Part shown: positions 18,435 through 27,060 of the stretch, piece by piece
How the letters are laid out: each line of letters begins with the position of its first letter
How positions within the stretch are numbered: the stretch's first letter is position 1
DNA from: Gammaproteobacteria bacterium
Lineage (GTDB): Bacteria; Pseudomonadota; Gammaproteobacteria; Chromatiales; Chromatiaceae
NCBI GenBank assembly: GCA_030065815.1
Contig: JASJCU010000012.1
Coordinates: forward strand, 1 to 61,859
Direction of reading: 5' to 3'
Length of the DNA: 61,859 bases
Notes under the pieces: generated by a model
Databases searched by the model: none
What the model saw: the letters and a program-made list of their open reading frames with translations, nothing else
What the model was told of the DNA's origin: nothing
Position numbers and translations under genes: made by a program

Positions 18435-19586
18435 ATGCACACGCCGACGCTGATCGACATGATGCGCCAGCTGATCGCTTCGCCGTCGGTCAGCAGCGTC
18501 AGCCCGGCGTGGGACCAGTCCAACGCCGGGGTCATCGATCACCTCGCCGACTGGTGCGAGAACGCGGGCTTTCGCGTCGAGCGCCTGCCGATCGCCGGCC
18601 ACCCCGGCAAGTTCAACCTGGTCGCCAGTGCCGGCAGCGGTCCCGACGGCCTGGTGCTGTCCGGGCACACCGACACGGTGCCGTTCGACGAGACGCGCTG
18701 GAACAGCGACCCGTTCCGCATCACCGAGCGCGACGACCGCTGGTACGGCCTCGGCACCTGCGACATGAAGGGCTTCTTCGCCGTCGTGCTCGACGCCATC
18801 CGCGACCTCGATCTCACGCAGCTGGCGCACCCGCTGATCCTGGTCGCGACCGCCGACGAGGAGAGCAGCATGAGCGGTGCCAAGGCGCTGCTCGACACCC
18901 ACCGCCGCCTCGGTCGGCATGCCGTGATCGGCGAGCCGACCGGGTTGAGGCCGGTGCGCCTGCACAAGGGCATCGGCATGGAGGCGCTGCGTCTGCGCGG
19001 ACGCTCCGGCCACTCCAGCGACCCGGCGCTCGGCAACAGCGCGCTGGAAGGCATGCACGAGGCGATCGCCGAACTGCTGGCGTGGCGCGACGAGCTGCAG
19101 CGCCGCCAGCGCAACCCGCGGTTCGCGGTCGCGGTGCCGACGGTCAACCTCGGCCACATCCACGGCGGCGACAACCCGAACCGGATCTGCGCGCACTGCG
19201 AACTGCACTTCGACATCCGCCCGCTGCCCGGCATGGATCTCGACGATCTGCGCGCCGAGATCGATCGGCGAATCGGCGCGCGACTCGCCGACAGCGGCCT
19301 CGCGTTCGAGCGCGTCTCGCTGTTCGAGGGCGTGCCGGCGATGGAGACCGCGGCCGATTCGGCGATCGTCCGCGCCGCCGAGGCGCTGACCGGCCACAGC
19401 GCCGGCGCGGTCGCGTTCGCCACCGAGGGCCCGTACCTGAACCGGATGGGCCTGCAGACCGTGATCCTGGGACCTGGCTGCATCGACCAGGCACACCAGC
19501 CGGACGAGTTCCTGTCGCTCGCGCAGATCGCGCCGGCGCGGCGCATCATACGCGGGCTCGTCGAGCGCTTCTGCGTGACCGCCTAG
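18435..19586 (+). CDS. argE: Acetylornithine deacetylase
   Basis: 383 residues, M20 metallopeptidase family. Zinc and catalytic residues: His78 in SGHTDTVP, Asp110 in GTCDMKG, the Glu pair 142/143 in TADEESS, and a later His near the C-terminus (DQAHQPDE). The dimerisation domain lies about 175-290. It releases acetate from N-acetylornithine in the linear arginine pathway, which agrees with an ArgA at 25416. Start at ATG 18435 gives a family-typical N-terminus. It stands alone, not in the argDF unit. Confidence 0.93.
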   Translation: MHTPTLIDMMRQLIASPSVSSVSPAWDQSNAGVIDHLADWCENAGFRVERLPIAGHPGKFNLVASAGSGPDGLVLSGHTDTVPFDETRWNSDPFRITERDDRWYGLGTCDMKGFFAVVLDAIRDLDLTQLAHPLILVATADEESSMSGAKALLDTHRRLGRHAVIGEPTGLRPVRLHKGIGMEALRLRGRSGHSSDPALGNSALEGMHEAIAELLAWRDELQRRQRNPRFAVAVPTVNLGHIHGGDNPNRICAHCELHFDIRPLPGMDLDDLRAEIDRRIGARLADSGLAFERVSLFEGVPAMETAADSAIVRAAEALTGHSAGAVAFATEGPYLNRMGLQTVILGPGCIDQAHQPDEFLSLAQIAPARRIIRGLVERFCVTA

Positions 19587-20160
19587 CCTGCATCTTGCAT
19601 GACCCGAGCGGCGCCAAGCCCGCACGTATCTGATGTTGCGGTGGTTTCCGCCGGCTTCTGAATAACACCGGGCATTGCTGTTGGTACCGGGCGCTGGTCG
19701 ATCCGGATTCCTGCGATCTTTCGCTCGTTGTGGCTCGGCCTTCGCTCAAGGCATAACGATGGCCATGACTCTCGCTCCAAGCCGGTGCCACAACGACTGC
19801 GACAGCCGCAGGCGCTCCGAATGCCCATGCAACATGCAGGCTAGCGCCGTTACACGCGACGCGAGACACAGCGACGCAGGCCGTTGTTCGGCCTACAAGG
19901 CGCTGCGAGCGCTCCGTACCCGCCGCACAAGGGCGAGCGGCAACGCCGTGCGGCCGCAGAACGCTCGCGTCTCCCAGGGTGGCGCTCCACCTGGTGTGGA
20001 CAGGCCCCAAAACGCGACCGGTCGTGCGACGCCAACGACCCGGAGCGGCGGCCTCAGGAGGCCGGACGACCCGCGGTCCGTGCGTGACCGAGCGCGCCAT
20101 CGAGCGGGTGAACGCCGCAACGCCGGCGGCACGTCGACGGCGCTGCGCTGTCGGCGCCCG
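19587..20160. other. 574-nt region with no recognisable gene
   Basis: Frames here are short or have unnatural composition on both strands, with no ribosome site or family motif. The G+C appears lower than in flanking genes over the first 250 nt. A short palindrome-like stretch (TTGTTCGGCCTACAA, near 19883-19897) is the only structured element noticed. Confidence 0.4.
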
Positions 20161-20331
20161 TCAGTGGGCGTGGCGCGAACCGTTGAATGCACGCTGCAGC
20201 GCGAAGAACAGCGTCCAGTAGCTCAGATAGGTGGCCGTGCCGGCCCCGAACAGGCGCAGCAGCGCCGGCGGGTCGACGAACTGTGCGCCGTGGCCGCCAG
20301 GCCGTGCATTGACAGACTTGTTGGTGTCCAC
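20161..20331 (-). CDS. Small membrane protein (56 aa), hypothetical
   Basis: Read from the GTG at 20331, which has GGAG about 9 nt upstream. The product has a polar N-terminus (about 1-25) and one hydrophobic segment, about 27-50 (LLRLFGAGTATYLSYWTLFFAL), followed by a short basic tail ending RHAH. It looks like a single-pass inner-membrane protein. I know no family for it. A GTG ten residues further upstream is an alternative start. It is divergent from the Cys-rich protein gene at 20596. Confidence 0.45.
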   Translation of the reverse strand: MDTNKSVNARPGGHGAQFVDPPALLRLFGAGTATYLSYWTLFFALQRAFNGSRHAH

Positions 20332-20595
20332 CGTCGTTAACTCCACGATCCGTGACCGAGTGGCGGACCGCGCTCCCCGGGACCCGGCCGCCCTACTATC
20401 CAGAGCGGCCGCGCGGCGCTTTCCCTTTAGCGGCCCGGCCGTGAACCGCTCGGCACCACCGGCCGGTTTGCGCCGCGCCGCGTGGCGTTGCGCTGGCCGC
20501 TCCGGCGACGTCTGCGAAAAAGCCTCCTAAACTTGCAATCACCGGTACGCGGTCCGCGGCGATCGCGGCGATCGCGGCGACACGGGGGACCAGTC

Positions 20596-21312
20596 ATGGC
20601 GACAACCACCAGGCCGCCGGCGATCGGCGCGCCCAATCCCGACGGTCCGGCACGGATCGGCTACTGGTCGGCGGCACGCCTCGCGCGGCGCAAACGCGTG
20701 GTGCTGCCAGGTACGGTGATGCCGACCGACCTCGGCAGCGCGATCTCGGTGACCGGCGCGGCCGTCGTCGAGAACGCCGCCGGGCAACAATTGCTGCTGC
20801 AGTTCAGACAGACCGGACAGCGCAGTCACGAGGGCCCCTCGGCGACGATCGCCGAGCACGCGCACGCCGGCCGTATCGCACGCTGCGCCGTCGTCGTCGA
20901 TGCCAAGCAACCGTTCGGCAGGCTGCTGCCGACACTGCGTCCCACGAAGACCGCCGGACCGCGGCGCGTCGGTCGTGCACAGCTGTCGGTGGTGCTGCAG
21001 CTGTCAGGGCGCCGACGCTCGCTGACCACGCCATCGATCGCCGTGAACGCGTACGCGCAGCTGCTGCCCGAGCCGGTGCGCGCGCGCAAGGTCGCGGCGC
21101 GCGACGTCCTGATGCTGCCGACGTTCTGGCCGGAGGAATGGTGTTTCAACCCGATCTGCCACCCGCACTGGACCTGGTGGCCCGGCGTGCCGGCGACGAC
21201 GTCGTGTCATGGCTTCTGCATCTGGCTGTCGTGCCATTGCCCGATCGCCGGCGTGATGCCGCCGGCAACCGGCAAGCTCTGCACCGGGATCACGCTGTGC
21301 TGGTGTCAGTGA
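20596..21312 (+). CDS. Unrecognised protein with Cys/Trp/His-rich C-terminal tail
   Basis: 238 residues. GGGGGA lies 7-8 nt before the ATG and third codon positions are strongly G/C, so I take it as real. Residues 1-178 are basic and moderately hydrophobic with no recognised domain or signal peptide. The last 60 residues change abruptly: nine Cys (183, 188, 204, 208, 213, 215, 229, 235, 237), six Trp and four His, with sub-motifs CFNPICHPHW, CHGFC, CHCP and a terminal CTGITLCWCQ. The tail could be a metal site, a disulfide-rich module or the core of a modified peptide; no modifying enzyme is evident next door. The convergent neighbour ends 37 nt away. Confidence 0.6.
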   Translation: MATTTRPPAIGAPNPDGPARIGYWSAARLARRKRVVLPGTVMPTDLGSAISVTGAAVVENAAGQQLLLQFRQTGQRSHEGPSATIAEHAHAGRIARCAVVVDAKQPFGRLLPTLRPTKTAGPRRVGRAQLSVVLQLSGRRRSLTTPSIAVNAYAQLLPEPVRARKVAARDVLMLPTFWPEEWCFNPICHPHWTWWPGVPATTSCHGFCIWLSCHCPIAGVMPPATGKLCTGITLCWCQ

Positions 21313-21349
21313 CCTAGCGTCACGGCTGCTGTCAGCACCCGGGCGACAC

Positions 21350-22597
21350 TCAGGCCGGGCCGTCGTCGAGCATCGTGACGATCTGCGGCTCGCCTTCGAG
21401 GGTACGGTGCACCGGGCAGCGATCGGCGATCTGCAGCAGACGCTCGCGCTGCGCGGCGCTGAGCCCCCCGCGCAACGTCAGCACACGGCTGATGCGTTCG
21501 ATCTTGGCGCTGTCCGACTCGCAATCCGCGCAGTCCTCGGCGTGCACGCGCTCGTGGCGCAGTCGGACCTCGATATCCTGCAGGTCCAGCGCCTTGTGAT
21601 TGGCATACATGCGCAACGTCATCGACGTGCACGCGCCCAACGCCATCAACAGCAGGTCGTACGGCGACGGGCCGAGGTCCTTGCCGCCAAACGACAACGG
21701 CTCGTCACTGAGGCCCTGGTGTCTGCTCGTGAACGTGCCGCGCAGGAACTTCTTGTCGAGCTCGGTGATCAGCACCTCGCCGTCGGCGACGTCGGGCGCG
21801 GTGCCGTAGTTGCGCTCGAACCCGTGGCGGTCCAGCTCCAGGTAACGGCCGGCCCACGCGACCAGGGTCTCGGCGACGTACTCGGCGTCGTCGCGCCGGC
21901 TGAGCAGATGATCGGCATCGTCGAGCGAGATGAAGCTCTTCGGATGCCTGGCGGCCTGGTAGATGCGTGCCGCCTCGTCGATCGACACGATGCGGTCGAC
22001 CGGGGAGTGGAAGACCAGCAGCGCGCGCCCGAGATCGCGCAGGTGCGACGCGTCGGCGTACTGTTCGAGGTCGGCCAGCAGCTGGCGCTTGATGCGGAAG
22101 CTGCGGCTGCCAATCTGCACCTCGGCCTCGCCGGCCGCCTGCAGTTCGCCATGCGCCGTGCTGAACAGGTGCTTGACATGATCGGCGGTCGCCGGCGCGC
22201 CGATCGTCGCGACCGCCCTGACCGACGGTAGCTGCGGCGCGGCGGCCAGCACGGCGGCTCCGCCGAGGCTGTGGCCGATCAGCAAAGCCGGTGCCTGGTG
22301 TTGCTGTTCGAGGGCGCGTGCCGCGGCCAACAGGTCGGCGACATTGGACGAGAAGTTGGTGTTGGCGAAATCGCCATCGCTGTTGCCCAGCCCGGTGAAA
22401 TCGAAGCGCAACACGGCGATGCCGCGCGCCGCCATCGCGCGGCTGATCCGCGATGCCGCGGCGATGTCCTTGCCGCAGGTGAAGCAGTGCGCGAACAACG
22501 CATAGCGGGCGACCGTGACGCCGGGCGGCGGCATCTCCAGCAGACCGGCGAGTTCGTCGCCGTCGGCATTCGGGAAGACCAGTTTGATTCGCTCCAT
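21350..22597 (-). CDS. Bifunctional alpha/beta hydrolase - OsmC family protein
   Basis: 415 residues. The N-terminal alpha/beta hydrolase (about 1-255) has the nucleophile elbow GHSLGG (108-113, Ser110), an HCFTCGKD segment after the first strand, and a catalytic-type DDADHLL. The C-terminal OsmC/Ohr-like domain (about 270-415) has one Cys in MALGACTSM and the second in [11 protein letters not shown], the redox pair used against organic peroxides. The fusion is a known family; its in vivo substrate is not established. GGAGA lies about 10 nt before ATG 22597. It follows a TetR gene in the same direction, a plausible regulator-target pair. Confidence 0.9.
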   Translation of the reverse strand: MERIKLVFPNADGDELAGLLEMPPPGVTVARYALFAHCFTCGKDIAAASRISRAMAARGIAVLRFDFTGLGNSDGDFANTNFSSNVADLLAAARALEQQHQAPALLIGHSLGGAAVLAAAPQLPSVRAVATIGAPATADHVKHLFSTAHGELQAAGEAEVQIGSRSFRIKRQLLADLEQYADASHLRDLGRALLVFHSPVDRIVSIDEAARIYQAARHPKSFISLDDADHLLSRRDDAEYVAETLVAWAGRYLELDRHGFERNYGTAPDVADGEVLITELDKKFLRGTFTSRHQGLSDEPLSFGGKDLGPSPYDLLLMALGACTSMTLRMYANHKALDLQDIEVRLRHERVHAEDCADCESDSAKIERISRVLTLRGGLSAAQRERLLQIADRCPVHRTLEGEPQIVTMLDDGPA

Positions 22598-22709
22598 CGC
22601 GAAGGTTCTCCTGTCGGTTGCACCGTCCCACGGCCGGCATCGGGGACTCGTCAGCAAGGACCGCGGCCGACGCGCGGATGTTTCGCGCCCGCCGCCGATA
22701 CGCGAGCTA

Positions 22710-23321
22710 TCAGTCGGCGAACAGCAGCTCGATGTAGTTGCGGCACTGCACCAGCTGTTCCGAGGCCAGCCTCGGCTCGTTCATGACCTTGGCGAGGATG
22801 AACGCGCCCTCGAAGGTCGTCAGCACGTGATCGGCGACCTGGTGGTGTTCGACCGGGATGCGCGGCGGATGCGTCGTGGCCACCGCCGCGACCTTCTGCG
22901 TCAGGCGCTCGCGCCAGAAGTGCATCATGCGTTCGACCTGGGCCATCGACTGCGGCGAGATCGCTCCGCTCTGGTAGCAGTACGATGCATACAGGCAACC
23001 GGGAAACGGCTCCTCGAGCTGTTCGGTCATTTCGATGAACAGGCCGACGAAGATCAGCAGCTGCTGCAACGGGTCGCGCGCCAGCTGTTCGGCCTTGGCC
23101 ATCGCATCGGTGAAGTGGTGCTCGTCCTGGTCGGCATAGCGCGCAATCAGCGCCGCGGCGAGGTCGTGCTTGGTCTTGAAATGGTAGAAGAACGTCCCCT
23201 TGGTCACACCGGCGCGATCGATGACCTTCTCGACCGACGTGCCGGCGAGTCCGACATCGAGCACCATGTCCTGCGCGACGTCCATGATCCTGTTGCGCGT
23301 CAGCGTACCGTCTCGCGGCAT
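22710..23321 (-). CDS. TetR family transcriptional regulator
   Basis: 203 residues. The HTH is about 8-55 (IMDVAQDMVLDVGLAGTSV, then VIDRAGVTKGTFFYHFKTKHDL). The ligand domain contains EEPFPGCLYASYCYQSG, typical of the LmrA/YxaF-like TetR group that senses small electrophiles or drugs. It lies 112 nt upstream of the hydrolase-OsmC gene in the same direction and diverges from a methyltransferase gene, so either could be its target. No clear operator was recognised in the 246-nt divergent gap beyond a weak ACCGTTGGT centre near 23376. Confidence 0.92.
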   Translation of the reverse strand: MPRDGTLTRNRIMDVAQDMVLDVGLAGTSVEKVIDRAGVTKGTFFYHFKTKHDLAAALIARYADQDEHHFTDAMAKAEQLARDPLQQLLIFVGLFIEMTEQLEEPFPGCLYASYCYQSGAISPQSMAQVERMMHFWRERLTQKVAAVATTHPPRIPVEHHQVADHVLTTFEGAFILAKVMNEPRLASEQLVQCRNYIELLFAD

Positions 23322-23567
23322 GTCAGCGTCACCCGTTTGCCCGACTCCCAAAGGATAGTCGACGCGCGAAACTGTACCGTTGGTCAGAAATACGGGCGCG
23401 GCAGCAGGCCGGGGCCCGGGCCCGCCGACCGAAGGCACCGACAACCCGCGCAATTACAACGGCTTGGTTCGCGCACAGCGATTTCTTCGCGTTGCATTGC
23501 GCGCCTAGATTCACTGCACCTAGGCTTGGCGCAGGCCTTACCGATTGCGCACCCGGAGGACATGACC

Positions 23568-24680
23568 ATGTGCAACGCCTGTATACCCGCAGCGCCGACC
23601 AACGGCGACAGCGACGCGTTCGCCGATCGCCTGCTCGACATGCTCAATCAGGGCGCCCTGGCGCTGATGGTATCGATCGGTCACCGCACCGGCCTGTTCG
23701 ATACGCTGGCCGATTCGCCGCCGGCCGACGCCGCAACGATTGCCGCACAGGCCGGGCTGGACGCGCGCTACGTGCGCGAGTGGCTGGCGGCGATGGTCAG
23801 CGGCGGCATCGTCGACTATGACGCCGCGTCGGACCGATACCGGCTGCCGGCGCCGCGCGCGGCGCTGCTGACGCGCGCCGCGCCGCCCGACAACATCGCC
23901 GTGTTCGCGCAGTACATCGGCATGCTCGGCAGCGTCGAGGACCGCATCGTCGACTGCTTTCGCGACGGCGGCGGGGTCGGTTACGAGCACTACCCGCGGT
24001 TTCACGAGGTCATGGCCGAGGACAGCGGACAGACCGTGCTCGCGGCACTCGATTCGCACATCCTGCCGCTGGTGCCAGGACTCGAATCCCGGCTCGGCGA
24101 CGGCATCGACGTGCTCGATGTCGGCTGTGGCCGCGGCCTGGCGTTGCTGCACCTGGCGCAACGTTTCCCGCGTTCGACGTTCGTCGGCTACGACCTGGCG
24201 GTCGACGCGCTCACGGCAGCTCGCGCGCACGCGGCCGCGCAGCGCCTCGACAACGTGACCTTCGTGCAACGCGACCTGACCGGGTTCAGCGGCGACGCCG
24301 GCAGCTTCGACCTGATCTTGGCGTTCGACGCGGTCCACGACCAGGCCGATCCGCAGGGCGTGCTGGATGGCATCCATGCCGCGCTGGCGCCCGATGGCGT
24401 GTTCCTGATGCAGGACATCCGCGCGTCGTCGCGGCTCGAGAACAATCTCGAGCACCCGATCGCGCCACTGCTGTACACGCTGTCGACGATGCACTGCATG
24501 ACCGTGTCGCTGGCGCAGGGCGGCGCGGGCCTGGGCACGATGTGGGGCGAGGAACTGGCGACCGAGATGCTGCGCCGCGCCGGCTTCGACAACGTCGACG
24601 TGCACCGGCTGGCGCACGACTTCCAGAACAATTTCTACGTGATGCACAAGGCGCAGGCGGCCCGCGCCGTTGCCTCGTGA
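23568..24680 (+). CDS. Class I SAM-dependent methyltransferase with N-terminal winged helix (Rv2258c-like)
   Basis: 370 residues. A winged-helix part (about 20-95: IGHRTGLFDTLAD, then AAQAGLDARYVREWLAAMVS) precedes the Rossmann methyltransferase fold with motif I VLDVGCGRGLALLHLA near residues 180-196 and an acidic motif II (VGYDLAVDAL). This is the layout of Rv2258c-like methyltransferases; substrate unknown. ATG 23568 (MCNACIP) is preferred to the ATG two codons upstream because GGAGG is then 8 nt away instead of 2. The CNAC at the N-terminus is unusual and could bind metal. Confidence 0.85.
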   Translation: MCNACIPAAPTNGDSDAFADRLLDMLNQGALALMVSIGHRTGLFDTLADSPPADAATIAAQAGLDARYVREWLAAMVSGGIVDYDAASDRYRLPAPRAALLTRAAPPDNIAVFAQYIGMLGSVEDRIVDCFRDGGGVGYEHYPRFHEVMAEDSGQTVLAALDSHILPLVPGLESRLGDGIDVLDVGCGRGLALLHLAQRFPRSTFVGYDLAVDALTAARAHAAAQRLDNVTFVQRDLTGFSGDAGSFDLILAFDAVHDQADPQGVLDGIHAALAPDGVFLMQDIRASSRLENNLEHPIAPLLYTLSTMHCMTVSLAQGGAGLGTMWGEELATEMLRRAGFDNVDVHRLAHDFQNNFYVMHKAQAARAVAS

Positions 24681-24800
24681 GCCGCGGTCTTCGCCCGCAC
24701 ACCCGGTGCGCAGGCGCGCCGACCCCGTAGCGGCCGCCGGCATGGCGTTGCGCTCGCCGCCGGCCGTCGGGCCGTGCGCGCCCAGCGTCCGGCCGACGGG

Positions 24801-25271
24801 CTACCGGTTGACGACGACGACCGGGCAACTGGCCTGGTGAACGACGCGATGGCTGACGCTGCCCATCAGCAGCTCCGACATACGCGACAGGCCGCGGCGT
24901 CCCATGACGATCATCGGATTGGCCGTGGCGCCGGCATGGGCGACGATCTGCGCGGCCGGCTCACCGGTCAGCAGCGTCTCGTCGATCTGCACGTCGACAC
25001 CGTCGAGCTGCGCACGGACGCCGTCGAACACGTGGCGCGCACGGCGGTCGCGCACCGCCGTGAAGCGCTCCGGTGAATAGCTGTCGATCTGATTCTCGCC
25101 GGCCGTCTCCGGGGGCACACCGAGCAGGTGCAGGGCGTCTTCGGGGAACACGAACAACAGCCGCAGCGGAGCGCCGAGGGCCTGGCACAGCATGGCCGCG
25201 TAACGTGCCGCCGCTGCTGCGCTGTCGGAGCCATCGACCGGGGCAAGGATTACGTTCGGTGGTTCATTCAT
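24801..25271 (-). CDS. Universal stress protein (UspA family), ATP-binding type
   Basis: 156 residues, single Usp domain. It starts with the family strand NVILAPVDGSDSA and ends with the ATP-binding signature Gly-x2-Gly-x9-Gly-Ser (GRRGLSRMSELLMGSVS), then CPVVVV. It is therefore of the nucleotide-binding class rather than the UspA type that does not bind ATP. ATG 25271 has GGAG about 9 nt upstream; five extra codons upstream are possible. Divergent from argA. Confidence 0.95.
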   Translation of the reverse strand: MNEPPNVILAPVDGSDSAAAAARYAAMLCQALGAPLRLLFVFPEDALHLLGVPPETAGENQIDSYSPERFTAVRDRRARHVFDGVRAQLDGVDVQIDETLLTGEPAAQIVAHAGATANPMIVMGRRGLSRMSELLMGSVSHRVVHQASCPVVVVNR

Positions 25272-25415
25272 GCTTGGTTTCTCCATCGCTACACTGGCGC
25301 GACTACCGCCGCGCGGTCACGCGCGATTCGCACCGGGCACCGGCGGCCGGCTTCACTTGGTCGCGCACGCGATCTATGCTGCGCGCAGACATTCTACCGG
25401 GAGCAGCGGTCGCTG

Positions 25416-26738
25416 GTGAGCACCAACAACGACAAGAACGCAGGCTTCGTCGACTGGTTCAGGCGCTCGTCGCCGTACATACACGCCCACCGCGGCAAGG
25501 TGTTCGTGTTGTCGTTCGGCGGCGAGGCGCTGACCGACGACGGCTTCGCCAACCTGATACACGACATCGCGCTGCTCAACGGACTCGGGATCCGCCTGAT
25601 ACTGGTGCCGGGTGCACGGCCGCAGATCGACAACCGCCTGCTCGCACGCGGCGCCGAGATGCAGATCGTCAACGGCCTGCGCGTCACCGACGCCAATGCG
25701 CTGGCCTGCGTCAAGGAGGCCAACGGCGCGGTGCGCGTCGAGATCGAGGCGCTGTTGTCGATGGGCCTGGCGAATTCGCCGATGGCCGGGGTGCGCATCC
25801 GGGTCGGTTCCGGCAACTACGTGACCGCGAAACCGCTCGGCGTCATCGACGGCATCGACTACCAGCACACCGGCGAGGTGCGGCGGGTCGACGCCGAGGC
25901 GCTGTGTGCGCTGCTGGCAAGCGGCAGCATCGCCTTGGTGCCGGCACTCGGGTACTCGCCGACCGGCGAGGCGTTCAACCTAAGCGCCGCCGATGTCGCC
26001 GGTGCCGTCGCCAGCGCCGTCGGCGCCGACAAACTGATCTTCCTGACCGAGCACAAGGCCGCCGACCGCCGCGGCAAGGTGATCAGCAGCATGGTGCCGC
26101 GCGAGGTCGACCGGCTGCTCGAGCGGCGCAAGCGCCTGCCCGAAGACCTGTCGCGGGTCCTGCACAACGCGGCAGCGGCGTGCCGGGCCGGCGTCAACCG
26201 CGTGCACATCCTCGATCGGCATCACGACGGCATCCTGCTGTCGGAGCTGTTCACGCGCGACGGCGCCGGCACGCTGGTCACGGCCGAGCCCTACGAATCG
26301 ACCCGCACGGCGCGCATCGACGACGTCGGCGGCATCCTCGAACTGATCGCGCCGATGGAGGCCTCGGGCACGCTGGTCCGACGCTCGCGCGAGCTTCTCG
26401 AACCGGAGATCGAGCGCTTCACCGTCATCGAACGCGACGGCGCGGTGATTGCGTGCGCGGCGCTGTACCCGTTCATCCGCGAGGGGCTGGCCGAACTGGC
26501 CTGCGTCGCCGTGCATCCCGACTATCGCGGCGCCGGGCGCGGCGACGTGCTGCTCGCGCACATCGAGCAGGCGGCGCGCGCCCAGGGCATCGGCGCGCTG
26601 TTCGTGCTGTCGACGCGCAGCGCACACTGGTTTCGCGAGCGTGGATTCGACAGCGCCGCGGTCACGCGCCTGCCGAAACGCCGGCGCGACCTGTACAACT
26701 GGCAGCGCGGCTCCAAGGTATTCATAAAACCTCTGTAA
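25416..26738 (+). CDS. argA: N-acetylglutamate synthase
   Basis: 440 residues, close to E. coli ArgA (443). The N-terminal amino-acid-kinase-like domain (about 1-280) has FVLSFGGEAL and ILVPGARPQIDNRL; the C-terminal GNAT domain has AELACVAVHPDYRGAGRGD with the acetyl-CoA loop RGAGRG, and ends in the typical YNWQRGSKVFIKPL. It makes N-acetylglutamate, the first step of arginine synthesis, and is normally inhibited by arginine through the kinase-like domain. The start is taken as GTG 25416, the first codon giving family length; GGGAG lies 12-13 nt upstream, slightly far. Confidence 0.94.
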   Translation: MSTNNDKNAGFVDWFRRSSPYIHAHRGKVFVLSFGGEALTDDGFANLIHDIALLNGLGIRLILVPGARPQIDNRLLARGAEMQIVNGLRVTDANALACVKEANGAVRVEIEALLSMGLANSPMAGVRIRVGSGNYVTAKPLGVIDGIDYQHTGEVRRVDAEALCALLASGSIALVPALGYSPTGEAFNLSAADVAGAVASAVGADKLIFLTEHKAADRRGKVISSMVPREVDRLLERRKRLPEDLSRVLHNAAAACRAGVNRVHILDRHHDGILLSELFTRDGAGTLVTAEPYESTRTARIDDVGGILELIAPMEASGTLVRRSRELLEPEIERFTVIERDGAVIACAALYPFIREGLAELACVAVHPDYRGAGRGDVLLAHIEQAARAQGIGALFVLSTRSAHWFRERGFDSAAVTRLPKRRRDLYNWQRGSKVFIKPL

Positions 26739-26901
26739 ACTCCGCGTGTACTGGGGCGGCCGGCTGACGGATACTGCACCGTCCTGGCGGGCGAGCAGAC
26801 CGATATGCACCGGGGTGGTGCGACAATCGGCGGAAATCGCCCGACGGCCCAGGGCACGATACTTGCTGCTACACCATGACCGTCACCCGGGAGGAAGCCT
26901 G

Positions 26902-27048
26902 ATGCCACACCGGAAACGTCACGCAAAAGCCGTCACCACGCCTCACCGCGATCATCACCGCCAGATGCTGGCCGCCGTGCTGTACCTGTGCGGGGTGCTG
27001 CTGGTCATCAACGCCTGGCTGGTCAGCCAGAACATCGTCTCCTTCTAG
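26902..27048 (+). CDS. Small membrane protein (48 aa), hypothetical
   Basis: GGGAGGA lies about 7 nt before ATG 26902. The peptide has a His/Arg/Lys-rich N-terminus (residues 1-21) and a single hydrophobic helix (about 23-42, MLAAVLYLCGVLLVINAWLV), ending NIVSF. The basic-in, hydrophobic-second layout predicts an inner-membrane single-pass peptide. No family recognised. It ends 12 nt before the convergent LysR stop and follows argA at 163 nt. Confidence 0.6.
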   Translation: MPHRKRHAKAVTTPHRDHHRQMLAAVLYLCGVLLVINAWLVSQNIVSF

Positions 27049-27060
27049 CGCTGCCGCGGC

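Noticed and set aside
19675-20340. A 221-codon + strand frame in the region after argE
   Set aside because: The composition is Arg/Ser/Cys-rich without motif, it has no ribosome site, and it runs over the better-supported small minus-strand gene at 20161-20331.
20560-20581. GCGATCGC repeats resembling the cyanobacterial HIP1 octamer
   Set aside because: Only two adjoining copies just before the Cys-rich gene; in GC-rich DNA this is expected by chance and other features are not cyanobacterial.
23322-23567. A TetR operator between the second TetR gene and the methyltransferase
   Set aside because: The best candidate (centre ACCGTTGGT) has only 3-base matching arms beyond the centre, too weak to list as a site.
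25416-26738. GNAT/ATP-grasp partner of the NAGGN amidotransferase
   Set aside because: The protein is an amino-acid-kinase plus GNAT fusion of ArgA length and ending, not an ATP-grasp fusion.
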